Origin: Auraticoccus cholistanensis
GTDB taxonomy: Bacteria; Actinomycetota; Actinomycetes; Propionibacteriales; Propionibacteriaceae
Assembly (NCBI RefSeq): GCF_009742705.1
Contig: NZ_WPCU01000005.1
Span: 673,194 to 737,193 of the forward strand
Direction of reading: 5' to 3'
DNA: 64,000 nt
A program made the translations under genes and the position numbers. Positions 23,821 through 32,027 of this stretch are shown in pieces. Positions within the stretch are counted from its first letter, which is position 1; each line of letters opens with the position of its first letter. The notes under the pieces are model-generated. The model saw only the letters and a program-made list of their open reading frames with translations, had not been told where the DNA came from and searched no databases.

Positions 23821-24761
23821 CGTGCTCCTCCCGAGGGCAGCGGGGCGGTGCCCTCCGCGGTCACCCAGCCGGAGCCGTCGCGGATCCGCCCGACCACGAG
23901 GCGCTGCAGCCGGGTGTCGGTGGGCAGCCGGTCGAGGTCCACGTCGCCGCGGGTGCGGAAGGTGAAGAAGAGGGCGTCGGCGTCGCCCGGCGAGCTGCGC
24001 CCGGTCAGCTGCCAGCGCTGCTGGAAGGCGGCCAGGTTGGACCCGGGCAGCTCGCGGGCCAGCGTCGGGTCGAGCAGCCACGACGAGCAGTGCAGCCGCT
24101 CGGCCGGGTAGCCGGGGTGGTGCCGGGCGAAGAGCTCCTCCAGCCCGGCCAGCGACTCGTCCACGGCCGCCGGGGTGAGAGGTCCGGACTCGGGGATGTG
24201 GACCGAGAGCTGCCAGCGCCCGGGCAGCCGCCCGCCGTCGTCGTCGGTCATCGGGATGAGGTTGGCCTGCAGCCGCCCCACCCAGTGCAGCGCGCCGGAC
24301 CAGGCGGTGGTGAGCCAGCCCTGGGTGTGCAGCCCGAACTCGCCGTAGGTGCGGCGGTGCACCCACACCTGCTGGCCGAGGTCGGACAGCGAGCGCCAGC
24401 TCTGCTCCTCCTCGATGCCGTGCCCGGCGGAGAAGGCGACGACGTCGGGGGCCGTCGCGGTGAGGGCGAGCAGCGCGAGCCCGCCCTGGACGCGGTGCCC
24501 CAGCGCCCGGGAGTGGTGGTCGGTGCCCTCGGGGCCGGCGAAGACCGAGTCCCCGCCGTCGGCGAAGCGTCCGACGCCGGCCCGCAGCCCCGACACCAGC
24601 CCGGCCACCCGGGCCGAGGCCTCCGGGTCGGCCAGCACCTCCTCGACCAGGATGGCGGTGTCCGCGGCGTCGTCGGGCCGGAACCCGAGCAGCGCGGCCA
24701 GCCGGTCCGGGCTGGTCCACGGCTGCAGCCGCTCGGTCAGGTCGGAGGGCAGGACGGTCAC
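23817..24761 (-). CDS. GNAT-like acyltransferase-domain protein
   Basis: This 314-aa protein matches the actinobacterial family with an N-terminal NAT_N/DUF5596 domain and a C-terminal GNAT_C domain. The diagnostic segment is LHCSSWLLDPTLARELPGSNLAAFQQRW near residues 225-252, followed by FFTFRTRGDVDLDRLP. Substrate and acyl donor are unknown. It overlaps the phosphatase gene by 4 nt; an acyltransferase paired with a phosphatase suggests two steps in one small-molecule pathway, which is inference. Confidence 0.75.
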   Translation of the reverse strand: MTVLPSDLTERLQPWTSPDRLAALLGFRPDDAADTAILVEEVLADPEASARVAGLVSGLRAGVGRFADGGDSVFAGPEGTDHHSRALGHRVQGGLALLALTATAPDVVAFSAGHGIEEEQSWRSLSDLGQQVWVHRRTYGEFGLHTQGWLTTAWSGALHWVGRLQANLIPMTDDDGGRLPGRWQLSVHIPESGPLTPAAVDESLAGLEELFARHHPGYPAERLHCSSWLLDPTLARELPGSNLAAFQQRWQLTGRSSPGDADALFFTFRTRGDVDLDRLPTDTRLQRLVVGRIRDGSGWVTAEGTAPLPSGGAR

Positions 24762-24856
24762 CCGGTCACTGTAGGGCGCCCGGGGCGGCGGCGTGGGAGC
24801 GGGAGGCAGCAGAACCCGCTTGCCCGCGCGAGGGCCGCCCGAGGACGATCCGCAGC

Positions 24857-25795
24857 GTGAGCAGCTCTCCCACCACCGCCGTGCCCGCCGCCCTCGAAAG
24901 GGTGGCCGGGCGGTGCCGCACCGATCCCGCGCTGGCAGCCACCTGCTGCCTGCTCGCCGCCGTCGACGGGGTCGAGGTCGCCGCCCACGACCTGCACGGC
25001 CACGGCCTCGACAACCCCGCCGAGACGATCGCCAGCGTGACGAAGTCGCTGCTGTCCTCCCTGGTCGGGCACGCCCTCGACCAGGGGGCCCTCGAGCTCG
25101 GCACGACGCTGGGCGAGCTGCTGGGCGGTCGGGTGCCCGGACCCCGCCGGTCCGCGACGGTCCACCAGCTGCTGACCATGACCTCCGGGGCGGCCGGGGG
25201 CCTGCTGGAGATCGACGCCGTGATGGAGCTGCCCGGCGGCTGGGTGGAGGAGCTGCTCGCCGCCGAGCAGCTGGACGAGCCCGGCACGCGCTTCCGCTAC
25301 GACAACGGCACCTGGCACCTGCTGGCCGCGGGGCTGCAGCAGGCGGTCGGGGGCGACCTGCTGGGCTGGGCCCGGTCGGGGCCGCTGGCCGCCGTCGGTG
25401 CCGCGGACGTCGAGTGGCCGGTCGACCCCGACGGCGTGCCGTACGGCTTCGGCGACGCCCGGCTCTCCCCCCGCGCCCTGCTCGCCCTGGGCGAGGCCTG
25501 GCGCACCGGGACGGGGGTGCCGGGGTGGTACCGGGAGCGCGCGTGGCGGGCCTGGACGCCGGGCGGCCCGCCGGAGCACCGCGGCTACGGCTACGGCTGG
25601 TGGGTGGGTGCCGACGCGGGCGAAGCCACCCGGCTGGCCGCCGGCTGGGCCGGCCAGGCGGTGCTGGTGGCGCCCGGGCCCGGGCTGTGCGTGGTGGCCA
25701 CCGGCTGCCCGTCCCGGTGGCGCGAGGGCTCCACCCGTCCGGTGCTCGCCGAGCTGGCCGAGGTCGTGGCGGCGTCCCGCGACGGGCGTTCGTGA
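24857..25795 (+). CDS. Serine hydrolase (class C beta-lactamase/DD-peptidase fold)
   Basis: This 312-aa protein has the active-site tetrad SVTK (SxxK) at residues 60-63 in a TIASVTKSLLSSLVG context and the second motif YDN near residue 150; the third motif is degenerate. The TVHQLLTMTSG segment is typical of class C beta-lactamase-like esterases. There is no signal peptide, so it is probably a cytoplasmic esterase or peptidase rather than an antibiotic-resistance enzyme. The GTG at 24857 is the only plausible start. It is divergent from the acyltransferase gene. Confidence 0.8.
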   Translation: MSSSPTTAVPAALERVAGRCRTDPALAATCCLLAAVDGVEVAAHDLHGHGLDNPAETIASVTKSLLSSLVGHALDQGALELGTTLGELLGGRVPGPRRSATVHQLLTMTSGAAGGLLEIDAVMELPGGWVEELLAAEQLDEPGTRFRYDNGTWHLLAAGLQQAVGGDLLGWARSGPLAAVGAADVEWPVDPDGVPYGFGDARLSPRALLALGEAWRTGTGVPGWYRERAWRAWTPGGPPEHRGYGYGWWVGADAGEATRLAAGWAGQAVLVAPGPGLCVVATGCPSRWREGSTRPVLAELAEVVAASRDGRS

Positions 25796-25990
25796 GCGCG
25801 ACCGCAGGAGCCTGGGGCGAAGTCCGGCTTTCGGCTCCGTGACGTCCTCCCGCCGACGGTTCGGATCGAGGGCATGGCCGACGGAGGCCTGGGTAGCCAC
25901 CGTGGTGACGGTGTCGGCATCGATGACCGACACCCTCGGAACCAGAGGCGCCGCACGGCCCGCACGGGCACGGCGGCTGCGTGATGGGAG

Positions 25991-26920
25991 ATGAGCGTGA
26001 GCAGCTACACGAACCAGCCTGATCCTCAGAACCAGGGGTGGCAGCCTGGCGGGGACCTGCCCCCCGTCGACCCAGCGGGTCCCCCCGGGACCGACCCCAT
26101 CGGCGCGGGTCTGCAGACCCCGCCGAGCAACGACTTCCAGGGCACCGGCTTCCAGGGCGACGACTTCCAGGGCGGCAGCTCCCAGGGTGGCGGCTCGACC
26201 GCCGACGTGGCCAAGCAGGAGGCCGCCAACGTGAAGGACACCGCCGTCGGGGCGGGCAAGGACGTCGCCAGCACCGCCGTGCAGGAGGCGGGGCACGTGG
26301 TCGGCGAGGCCAAGGAGCGCGCCGGCGACCTGCTCAGCACCGTGGTCGGCGAGCTCCGCGGGCAGGTGGGCAGCCAGCAGCAGCGGCTCGCCGACGGCCT
26401 GCACTCGGTGGCCAGCGAGCTCGGCGAGATGGCCTCCAAGGCCGAGGGCTCCGGCCCCGGCAGCCAGCTGGCCCACGAGGCCTCCCGGCGCATCGGCTCG
26501 GTCAGCCACTGGCTGCAGGACCGTGAGCCCGAGGACGTCCTGGAGGAGGTCCGCGAGTTCGCCCGCCGCCGTCCCGGCGTCTTCCTGACCGGCGCGGCCG
26601 TGGCCGGTCTGCTGGTGGGGCGTCTCACCCGCAGCGTGGCGGCCAGCCGCACCAGCCTGGACTCCGGCTCCACCGGCGTGACCGGGCGGCGCAGCGCCGA
26701 CGCCCCGGGCGACTACACCTCCAGCGGCTACGTCACCAGCGGCAGCGAGAGCGGCTGGGCCCCGACCGGGGCCTCCACGGTCCGCGACCCCGCCCAGCCC
26801 GTGCCGACCACCCCCGCTCCCGCCTCCCTGACGGAGGAGGACATGACGAACCGGCCGACCGACCCCGACCCGCTGACCAACCCCTGGGTCGACGACACCC
26901 GGAACGACGTGACGCGATGA
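25991..26920 (+). CDS. Membrane-associated protein with helical repeats, first gene of a stress-type operon
   Basis: This 309-aa protein has a Gln/Gly/Pro-rich N-terminus with repeated FQG units, then an amphipathic helical stretch (about 70-190) of the LEA/YtxH type. A hydrophobic segment at about 195-215 (PGVFLTGAAVAGLLVGRL) follows, and a disordered tail ends the protein. Function is unknown. Together with the two next genes it resembles actinobacterial clusters of YtxH/DUF883-like, holin-X-like and DUF3618 proteins, usually linked to envelope stress. GTG 25997 has GGGAG 6 nt upstream and may be the true start. It overlaps the next gene as ATGA. Confidence 0.75.
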   Translation: MSVSSYTNQPDPQNQGWQPGGDLPPVDPAGPPGTDPIGAGLQTPPSNDFQGTGFQGDDFQGGSSQGGGSTADVAKQEAANVKDTAVGAGKDVASTAVQEAGHVVGEAKERAGDLLSTVVGELRGQVGSQQQRLADGLHSVASELGEMASKAEGSGPGSQLAHEASRRIGSVSHWLQDREPEDVLEEVREFARRRPGVFLTGAAVAGLLVGRLTRSVAASRTSLDSGSTGVTGRRSADAPGDYTSSGYVTSGSESGWAPTGASTVRDPAQPVPTTPAPASLTEEDMTNRPTDPDPLTNPWVDDTRNDVTR

Positions 26921-27351
26921 GCGAGTCCATGGAGCCCACGCCGAGCCGCGGCATCGCCGAGTCGGCCGATGGCCGGAGCATCGGCCAGCTCTTCGCCTCG
27001 GTCACCAGCGACCTCTCGACGCTGATGCGTCAGGAGGTCGCGCTGGCCAAGGCCGAGCTGCGCCAGTCCAGCGTCAACGCCGGCAAGGGCATCGGCATGC
27101 TCGTCGGCGCCGCCGTGGCCGGTCTGCTCGTCCTGGTCTTCATCAGCCTCAGCCTGATGTGGGGTCTGGGCCAGTTCATGGAGCTGCAGTGGTCCGCGCT
27201 GATCGTGGTCCTGGTGTGGGCGCTGATCGGCGCTGCGCTGGCGAACACGGGTCAGAAGGAGCTCAAGCGCGTCCGCGGCGTCCCCGACACCACCGACACC
27301 CTCAGCAAGGTCCCCAACGCCCTGAAGGGGCAGGAGGAGAAGAACCGATGA
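26917..27351 (+). CDS. Phage-holin-family (Actinobacterial holin-X, DUF1469) membrane protein
   Basis: This 144-aa protein has an N-terminal amphipathic helix (SIGQLFASVTSDLSTLMRQEVALAKAEL) and two membrane helices at about 50-75 and 82-103. These are the holin-X features (Pfam PF07332). Despite the family name these chromosomal proteins are not known to lyse cells and are usually found in stress or envelope operons. It overlaps both neighbours by ATGA, so all three are translated from one mRNA. Confidence 0.88.
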   Translation: MSESMEPTPSRGIAESADGRSIGQLFASVTSDLSTLMRQEVALAKAELRQSSVNAGKGIGMLVGAAVAGLLVLVFISLSLMWGLGQFMELQWSALIVVLVWALIGAALANTGQKELKRVRGVPDTTDTLSKVPNALKGQEEKNR

Positions 27352-28055
27352 GCACCACCGATCCCGTCTCGAGCAACGACCCGGAGCAGATCCGGGCCGA
27401 GATCGCCCGGACCCGGGCCGAGCTCAGCAACGACGTCGACGCCCTCGCCGACACCGCCAACCCGAAGAACATGGCCCGCCGCCAGACCGACAAGGTCAAG
27501 GGTGCCGCCAGCGGGCTCAAGGACCGCGTGATGGGCAAGGCCAGCGACGCCGGCCACGGCGCGGCGGGCATGGCCCAGGGTGCCGGTGGGGCCGTCTCCG
27601 GTGCGGCCCACTCCGCCGGCGGTGCCGTGGCGGGTGCCGCCCAGTCCGCCGGTGGCGCGGTCTCCGACGCCGCCTCCACCGTCGGCGGCGCGGTCGCCGG
27701 GGCGCCGGGTGCGGTCAAGGACCGCGCCCAGGGCAACCCGCTGGCCGCCGGGCTGATCGCCTTCGGCGCCGGTCTGCTGCTGGCCGGGCTGATCCCGTCC
27801 AGCCAGAAGGAGCAGCGCGCCGTCTCCGAGCTGACCGACAAGCTCGAGCAGCCGCTGCGCGAGGGCGCCCAGCACGCCGTCCAGGAGGTCGCGGAGAACC
27901 TCCGCGAGCCGGCCCAGGAGGCCGTCCAGTCGGTCAAGGAGACCGCCACCGACGCCGTCCAGACGGTGAAGGAGGAGGGCGCCTCGGCGGCCCAGGACGT
28001 CCAGGGCCAGGCCCAGGAGTCCAAGGACTCCGTGCAGGAGTCCCGCAACAGCTGA
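27348..28055 (+). CDS. DUF3618 protein with Ala/Gly-rich tandem repeats
   Basis: This 235-aa protein has the DUF3618 N-terminus (DPEQIRAEIARTRAELSNDVDALAD). Four imperfect copies of an SAGGAVxGAA-type repeat follow at about 80-125, then a hydrophobic segment (AAGLIAFGAGLLLAGLIP) at about 142-160, and a charged apolipoprotein-like amphipathic helix to the end. It probably peels along the inner face of the membrane. Function is unproven. It is the last gene of the operon and is followed by the strongest terminator in the window. Confidence 0.85.
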   Translation: MSTTDPVSSNDPEQIRAEIARTRAELSNDVDALADTANPKNMARRQTDKVKGAASGLKDRVMGKASDAGHGAAGMAQGAGGAVSGAAHSAGGAVAGAAQSAGGAVSDAASTVGGAVAGAPGAVKDRAQGNPLAAGLIAFGAGLLLAGLIPSSQKEQRAVSELTDKLEQPLREGAQHAVQEVAENLREPAQEAVQSVKETATDAVQTVKEEGASAAQDVQGQAQESKDSVQESRNS

Positions 28056-28060
28056 ACCGC

Positions 28061-28096
28061 GGACAGGGACGCCCACCTCGGTGGGCGTCCCTGTCC
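28061..28096 (+). terminator. Strong terminator of the DUF3618 operon
   Basis: GGACAGGGACGCCCAC and its exact complement form a 16-bp perfect stem around a CTCG tetraloop, beginning 5 nt after the DUF3618 stop. The run after it is only mildly pyrimidine-rich. Confidence 0.85.
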
Positions 28097-28136
28097 TGTC
28101 CCTGGGCCGGTGTGTCCGTGAGCGAGAGGTGGAGCC

Positions 28137-29114
28137 ATGTCGTCGACCGAAGAGCGGGCGGGGTCCGCAGGAGTGCCCGGCGAGGGCGCCGACACGCCGC
28201 GGGAGATCCCCCGCCGCGGCTGGGTGCAGATCGCCAAGCGGGGCTGGGCCGAGGCCAAGGCCGACCAGGTGCCCCTGCTGGGCGCCGGGGTGGCCTTCTT
28301 CGCCTTCCTGTCGCTGTTCCCCGCGCTGGTCGCGCTGGTGGGCCTGTACGGGCTGTTCGCCGACCCGGCGGTCATCGCCACCCAGGTCGGCTCGCTGACC
28401 CAGGCGCTGCCCGAGCAGGCCCGCACCCTGATCACCGACCAGATCAGCTCGCTCACCTCCGGCGGGCGGTCCGGGCTGGGGATCAGCGTGGTCATCTCGA
28501 TCCTGGTCGCGCTGTGGAGCGCCTCGGGCGGGGTGAGCAACCTGATGGCCGCGGTCAACGCCGCCTACGACGAGGAGGACAACCGGGGCTTCGTCAAGAA
28601 GCGCGGGCTGGCCCTGCTGCTGACCGTGGGCGCCATCATCTTCTTCGCCCTGGTGCTGGCCCTGCTCGCGGTGGTCCCGCCGCTGCTGGAGTCGCTGCTC
28701 GGCGACAGCCCGGTGGTGCGCTTCCTGCTGCTGGCCGCCCGGTGGGTGCTGCTGGTGGTGCTGATCGCCGTCGCGCTGGCCATCCTCTACCGGGTGGCGC
28801 CGGACCGCGACGCCCCCAAGGTGCGCTGGGTGTCGGTGGGCGCCGTGGTGGCGACGCTGCTCTGGCTGGTGGCCTCGATCGGGTTCTCGATCTACGTCTC
28901 GACCTTCGGCAACTACGCCAAGACCTACGGCGTCTTCGCCGGCATCATCGTGCTGCTGCTGTGGCTGTGGATCACCTCCTACGCCGTGCTGCTGGGCGCG
29001 GAGATCAACGCCGAGTCCGAGGAGCAGACCGCCAAGGACACCACCCGGGGCCCGGAGCAGCCCCTCGGTCAGCGCGACGCCGTCAAGGCCGACTCGCTGC
29101 CCCGCGGGGAGTGA
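28137..29114 (+). CDS. YihY/BrkB-family inner membrane protein
   Basis: This 325-aa protein has the YihY/virulence-factor BrkB fold with about six membrane helices. The conserved GAGVAFFAFLSLFPALVALVGLYG opens the domain, and the late GIIVLLLWLWITSYAVLLGAEINAE motif closes it. Family members were once thought to be RNase BN; that is no longer accepted and the function is unknown, with envelope roles suspected. GAGGTGGAGCC precedes the ATG. Its last 32 nt overlap the 3' end of the convergent YczE gene. Confidence 0.92.
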   Translation: MSSTEERAGSAGVPGEGADTPREIPRRGWVQIAKRGWAEAKADQVPLLGAGVAFFAFLSLFPALVALVGLYGLFADPAVIATQVGSLTQALPEQARTLITDQISSLTSGGRSGLGISVVISILVALWSASGGVSNLMAAVNAAYDEEDNRGFVKKRGLALLLTVGAIIFFALVLALLAVVPPLLESLLGDSPVVRFLLLAARWVLLVVLIAVALAILYRVAPDRDAPKVRWVSVGAVVATLLWLVASIGFSIYVSTFGNYAKTYGVFAGIIVLLLWLWITSYAVLLGAEINAESEEQTAKDTTRGPEQPLGQRDAVKADSLPRGE

Positions 29115-29826
29115 CCCCCGCTGCGGTGGCCGGCAGCGCGACGACCACCCAGGGCAGCACCGCCTGGGTGACGGGTCCGATCGCCAGCGCGTAGACCACG
29201 GTGCCCACCCCGACGGGACCGCCGAGCACCCAGCCCACGAGCACCACGCCCACCTCGAGCACGGTGCGGACCAGCCGCACCGACCGGCCGGTGCGCCGGG
29301 CCAGGCCGGTCATCAGGCCGTCACGGGGCCCGGGTCCGAGCTGGGCACCGATGTAGAGGGCGGTGGCGGCGCCGTTGAGCAGCACGCCCGCGACCAGCAG
29401 CACCACCCGCAGCACGAGGGACGGCTGGTCGGGCAGCAGGGCCAGACCGAGGTCCACCCCCACGCCGACCAGCAGCGCGTTGGCCACCGTGCCCAGACCC
29501 GGCCGCTGACGCAGCGGGATCCACAGCAGCAGCACGGCCACCGACACCACCACGATCACCGTGCCCAGGCTCAGCCCGGTGTGCAGCGCCACGCCGAGGT
29601 GCAGCACGTCCCAGGGGGCGCTGCCCAGCCCGGACACCACCAGCATCGCCAGCGAGACGCCGTACACCGCCAGCCCTCCCCCGAGCTGCAGCAGCCGGCG
29701 GGGCAGCCGGCCGGCCCGGAGCTGGGCCAGCGGGCCCAGCGTGGTCAGCTGCGCGCGGGCGGTCGGGACCTCGGCGGGGTCGGGACCCGCGGGCGTCGAG
29801 CCGGCGGGGGCGGGGGTACGGGTCAC
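29083..29826 (-). CDS. YczE/YyaS/YitT-like integral membrane protein
   Basis: This 247-aa protein has six or seven hydrophobic segments beginning at about residue 45. The YczE-type signature is VSGLGSAPWDVLHLGVALHTGLSLGTV, and GPGPRDGLMTGLARRTGRSVRLVRT lies between the fourth and fifth helices. Its function is unknown; relatives may be transporters. GTG 29826 is preceded by GGAGGAG. It converges on and overlaps the YihY gene by 32 nt, an arrangement in which the two transcripts are antisense at their 3' ends. Confidence 0.82.
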   Translation of the reverse strand: MTRTPAPAGSTPAGPDPAEVPTARAQLTTLGPLAQLRAGRLPRRLLQLGGGLAVYGVSLAMLVVSGLGSAPWDVLHLGVALHTGLSLGTVIVVVSVAVLLLWIPLRQRPGLGTVANALLVGVGVDLGLALLPDQPSLVLRVVLLVAGVLLNGAATALYIGAQLGPGPRDGLMTGLARRTGRSVRLVRTVLEVGVVLVGWVLGGPVGVGTVVYALAIGPVTQAVLPWVVVALPATAAGVTPRGAASRP

Positions 29827-29928
29827 GCAGCCATCGTCTCCTCCCGGGCGCGCCGGCGGGGCCCGTCCCGGCCGGCGGTCGCCCGGGCGGTCTCCCGCGG
29901 CGGCGTGCTCGGGTGCGATGATGCCCGG

Positions 29929-31470
29929 GTGAGCGAGAAGCAGCCGACCAACCCGAACCGACGCACGCCCTTCTCCGATGCCTTCCGCAGCTTCATCCCG
30001 CAGGGCTGGGCGCCGTACGACACCACCCCGCTGACCCGGCTGCCCGCCGCCGAGGCCGCCCGGGCCCGACGCGCCGCCATCTCGGCGCAGTTCCCGGGCG
30101 AGCGCCTGGTGGTGCCGGCGGGCGGGTTCAAGGTCCGCTCGAACGACAGCGACTACCGCTTCCGGCCGCACTCGGCCTTCGCCCACCTGAGCGGCCTGGG
30201 CACCGACCGCGAGCCGGACGCCGTGCTGGTGCTCGAGCCGGTGCCGGCGGGCTCCGCCGACGAGCCCGGGGTCGACGGCGGCCACCGGGCGACGCTGTTC
30301 TTCATGCCGCGGGCGCCGCGGGAGGCCGAGCAGTTCTACGCCGACGCCCGCTACGGCGAGATGTGGGTCGGGCAGCGGGAGTCGCTGGAGGAGATGCACC
30401 AGCTCACCGGGCTCGACTGCGCGCCGTCCGGCGAGCTGGCCGAGTCGCTGGCCAAGGAGGCCGACACCGTCCGCGTCCGGGTGCTGCGTGACGCCGACGC
30501 CGACGTCACGGCCCAGGTCGACAGCATCCGCGCCGCCGCGACCGGCACGCAGACCACCGGTGAGCAGTCCGCCGAGGAGCGGCGCGAGGCCGAGCTGGCC
30601 GCCGACGCCGAGCTGGCCACCGCGCTGAGCGAGCTCCGTCTGGTCAAGGACGCCTTCGAGGTGCAGCAGCTGCGGGAGGCCTGCGAGGCCACCGCCCGCG
30701 GCTTCGAGGCCGTGGTGGCCGACCTGCCCGAGGCGCTGCGCCGGGGCCGGGGCGAGCGCTGGGTCGAGGGCGTCTTCGGGCTGCACGCGCGCCACGCCGG
30801 CAACGCCGTCGGCTACGACACCATCGCCGCCTCCGGCGACCACGCCTGCACGCTGCACTGGATCCGCAACGACGGCGACCTGCGCGAGGGCGACCTGCTG
30901 CTGCTGGACGCCGGCGTGGAGCTGGACACTCTCTACACCGCCGACGTCACCCGGACGCTGCCCGTCAGCGGGCGCTTCTCCGAGGCCCAGCGCCGCGTCT
31001 ACGAGGCCGTGCTGGAGGCCCAGGAGGCCGCCATGGCCGTCATCCGTCCGGGGGTGGCCTTCGCCGAGGTGCACCGGGCGGCGATCACCGTGATCGCCAC
31101 CCGGCTCGAGGAGTGGGGGCTGCTCCCGGTCAGCGCCGAGGAGAGCCTGTCGGAGGAGGGCGGCCAGCACCGGCGCTGGATGGTGCACAACACCTCCCAC
31201 CACCTCGGCCTCGACGTGCACGACTGCGCGCGGGCCCGCACCGAGAACTACCGCGACGGGGTGCTGGCCGAGGGGATGGTCATCACCGTGGAGCCGGGGC
31301 TGTACTTCAAGTCCACCGACCTCCTGGTGCCCGAGGAGCTGCGCGGCATCGGGGTGCGGATCGAGGACGACGTGCTGGTCACCGCCGACGGCTACGAGAA
31401 CCTGTCGGCGATGCTGCCCCGCACGCCGGACGACGTCGAGGCCTGGATGGCGCCGCTGCTGGGCCGCTGA
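29929..31470 (+). CDS. pepP: Xaa-Pro aminopeptidase (aminopeptidase P)
   Basis: This 513-aa M24 metallopeptidase has the N-terminal creatinase-like domain (FKVRSNDSDYRFRPHSAFAHLSGLG) and a C-terminal pita-bread domain. The dinuclear metal ligands are in LLDAGVELDTLYTADVTRT, HHLGLDVHD, VITVEPGLYF and RIEDDVLVT. It removes N-terminal residues preceding proline in the cytoplasm. GTG 29929 is chosen because the family N-terminus follows closely. It is divergent from the YczE gene. Confidence 0.93.
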   Translation: MSEKQPTNPNRRTPFSDAFRSFIPQGWAPYDTTPLTRLPAAEAARARRAAISAQFPGERLVVPAGGFKVRSNDSDYRFRPHSAFAHLSGLGTDREPDAVLVLEPVPAGSADEPGVDGGHRATLFFMPRAPREAEQFYADARYGEMWVGQRESLEEMHQLTGLDCAPSGELAESLAKEADTVRVRVLRDADADVTAQVDSIRAAATGTQTTGEQSAEERREAELAADAELATALSELRLVKDAFEVQQLREACEATARGFEAVVADLPEALRRGRGERWVEGVFGLHARHAGNAVGYDTIAASGDHACTLHWIRNDGDLREGDLLLLDAGVELDTLYTADVTRTLPVSGRFSEAQRRVYEAVLEAQEAAMAVIRPGVAFAEVHRAAITVIATRLEEWGLLPVSAEESLSEEGGQHRRWMVHNTSHHLGLDVHDCARARTENYRDGVLAEGMVITVEPGLYFKSTDLLVPEELRGIGVRIEDDVLVTADGYENLSAMLPRTPDDVEAWMAPLLGR

Positions 31471-31488
31471 GCCGGGCCGGGCGCCGCC

Positions 31489-31992
31489 TCACTCGAAGGC
31501 CCGCGCCCGCTCCCCCGGCAGGGTGTCCAGCAGCTCGCGGGCCTGCTGGGCCACCTTGTGCTCGCAGAGGATCTCGTACTTGGTGGCCACGGTCTGCGTC
31601 AGCGACTCGAAGTCGCGCCGGCCGCCGGTGAAGGCGTAGGCCACGGCCTGCATGATCACGTTGAACACGATGCCGAGCAGGACCGCCACCAGCAGCACGA
31701 CCAGGGCGTTCACCCCGGGGATGAACAGGATCGCCAGCAGGCCGAACAGCAGACCCACCGAGACCCCGGAGCTGACGCCGCGCAGCAGCACGGTGCTCCA
31801 GGTGCGTCGTCCCGTGACCCGCTCGACCGACTTCAGCTCGGTGCCGACGATGGCCAGGTTCTCCACCGGGAACTTCTGGTCGGCCAGGTGGTCGACGGCC
31901 TTCTGCGCCTCGGCGTACTTGTCGTAGACCCGGACCGACTGCGGGAACTCCAGCTCGAACAACGAGCCGAGCTGCGGGTGTGACATCGACAT
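31489..31992 (-). CDS. General stress protein 17M-like membrane protein
   Basis: This 167-aa protein has an N-terminal YflT/GSP17M-type alpha/beta domain (RVYDKYAEAQKAVDHLADQKFPVENLAIVG). A glycine-zipper pair of membrane helices (GVSSGVSVGLLFGLLAILF and VVLLVAVLLGIVFNVIMQA) lies at about 72-120. Actinobacterial homologues are stress-induced in name only; the molecular role is unknown. The ATG at 31992 has a TAGATT box 6 nt upstream. Its start is 35 bp from the divergent MgtE-like gene. Confidence 0.82.
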   Translation of the reverse strand: MSMSHPQLGSLFELEFPQSVRVYDKYAEAQKAVDHLADQKFPVENLAIVGTELKSVERVTGRRTWSTVLLRGVSSGVSVGLLFGLLAILFIPGVNALVVLLVAVLLGIVFNVIMQAVAYAFTGGRRDFESLTQTVATKYEILCEHKVAQQARELLDTLPGERARAFE

Positions 31993-32027
31993 GTGAGCAA
32001 TCTACCCAGCCCGGATAGTCTCTCGTC
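31993..32027. promoter_or_regulatory. Overlapping divergent leaderless promoters
   Basis: Within 35 bp there are two -10 boxes facing away from each other: TAGATT (minus, 31999-32004) and TAGTCT (plus, 32016-32021), each exactly 6 nt from its start codon. Any -35 contact of one promoter must fall on the start codon region of the other gene, so polymerase should be unable to occupy both at once. Confidence 0.65.

Noticed and set aside
24857-25795. Beta-lactamase resistance gene
   Set aside because: It has the SxxK fold but no signal peptide and a degenerate third motif, so an intracellular esterase or peptidase is more likely.
25858-25896. Sigma-B-type promoter (GGTT with GGGTA) before the membrane-protein operon
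   Set aside because: GGTT and GGGTAG are present but about 29 bp apart, not the roughly 16 bp required.
26917-27351. Prophage remnant suggested by the holin family name
   Set aside because: No other phage genes are near; holin-X family members are ordinary chromosomal genes in actinobacteria.
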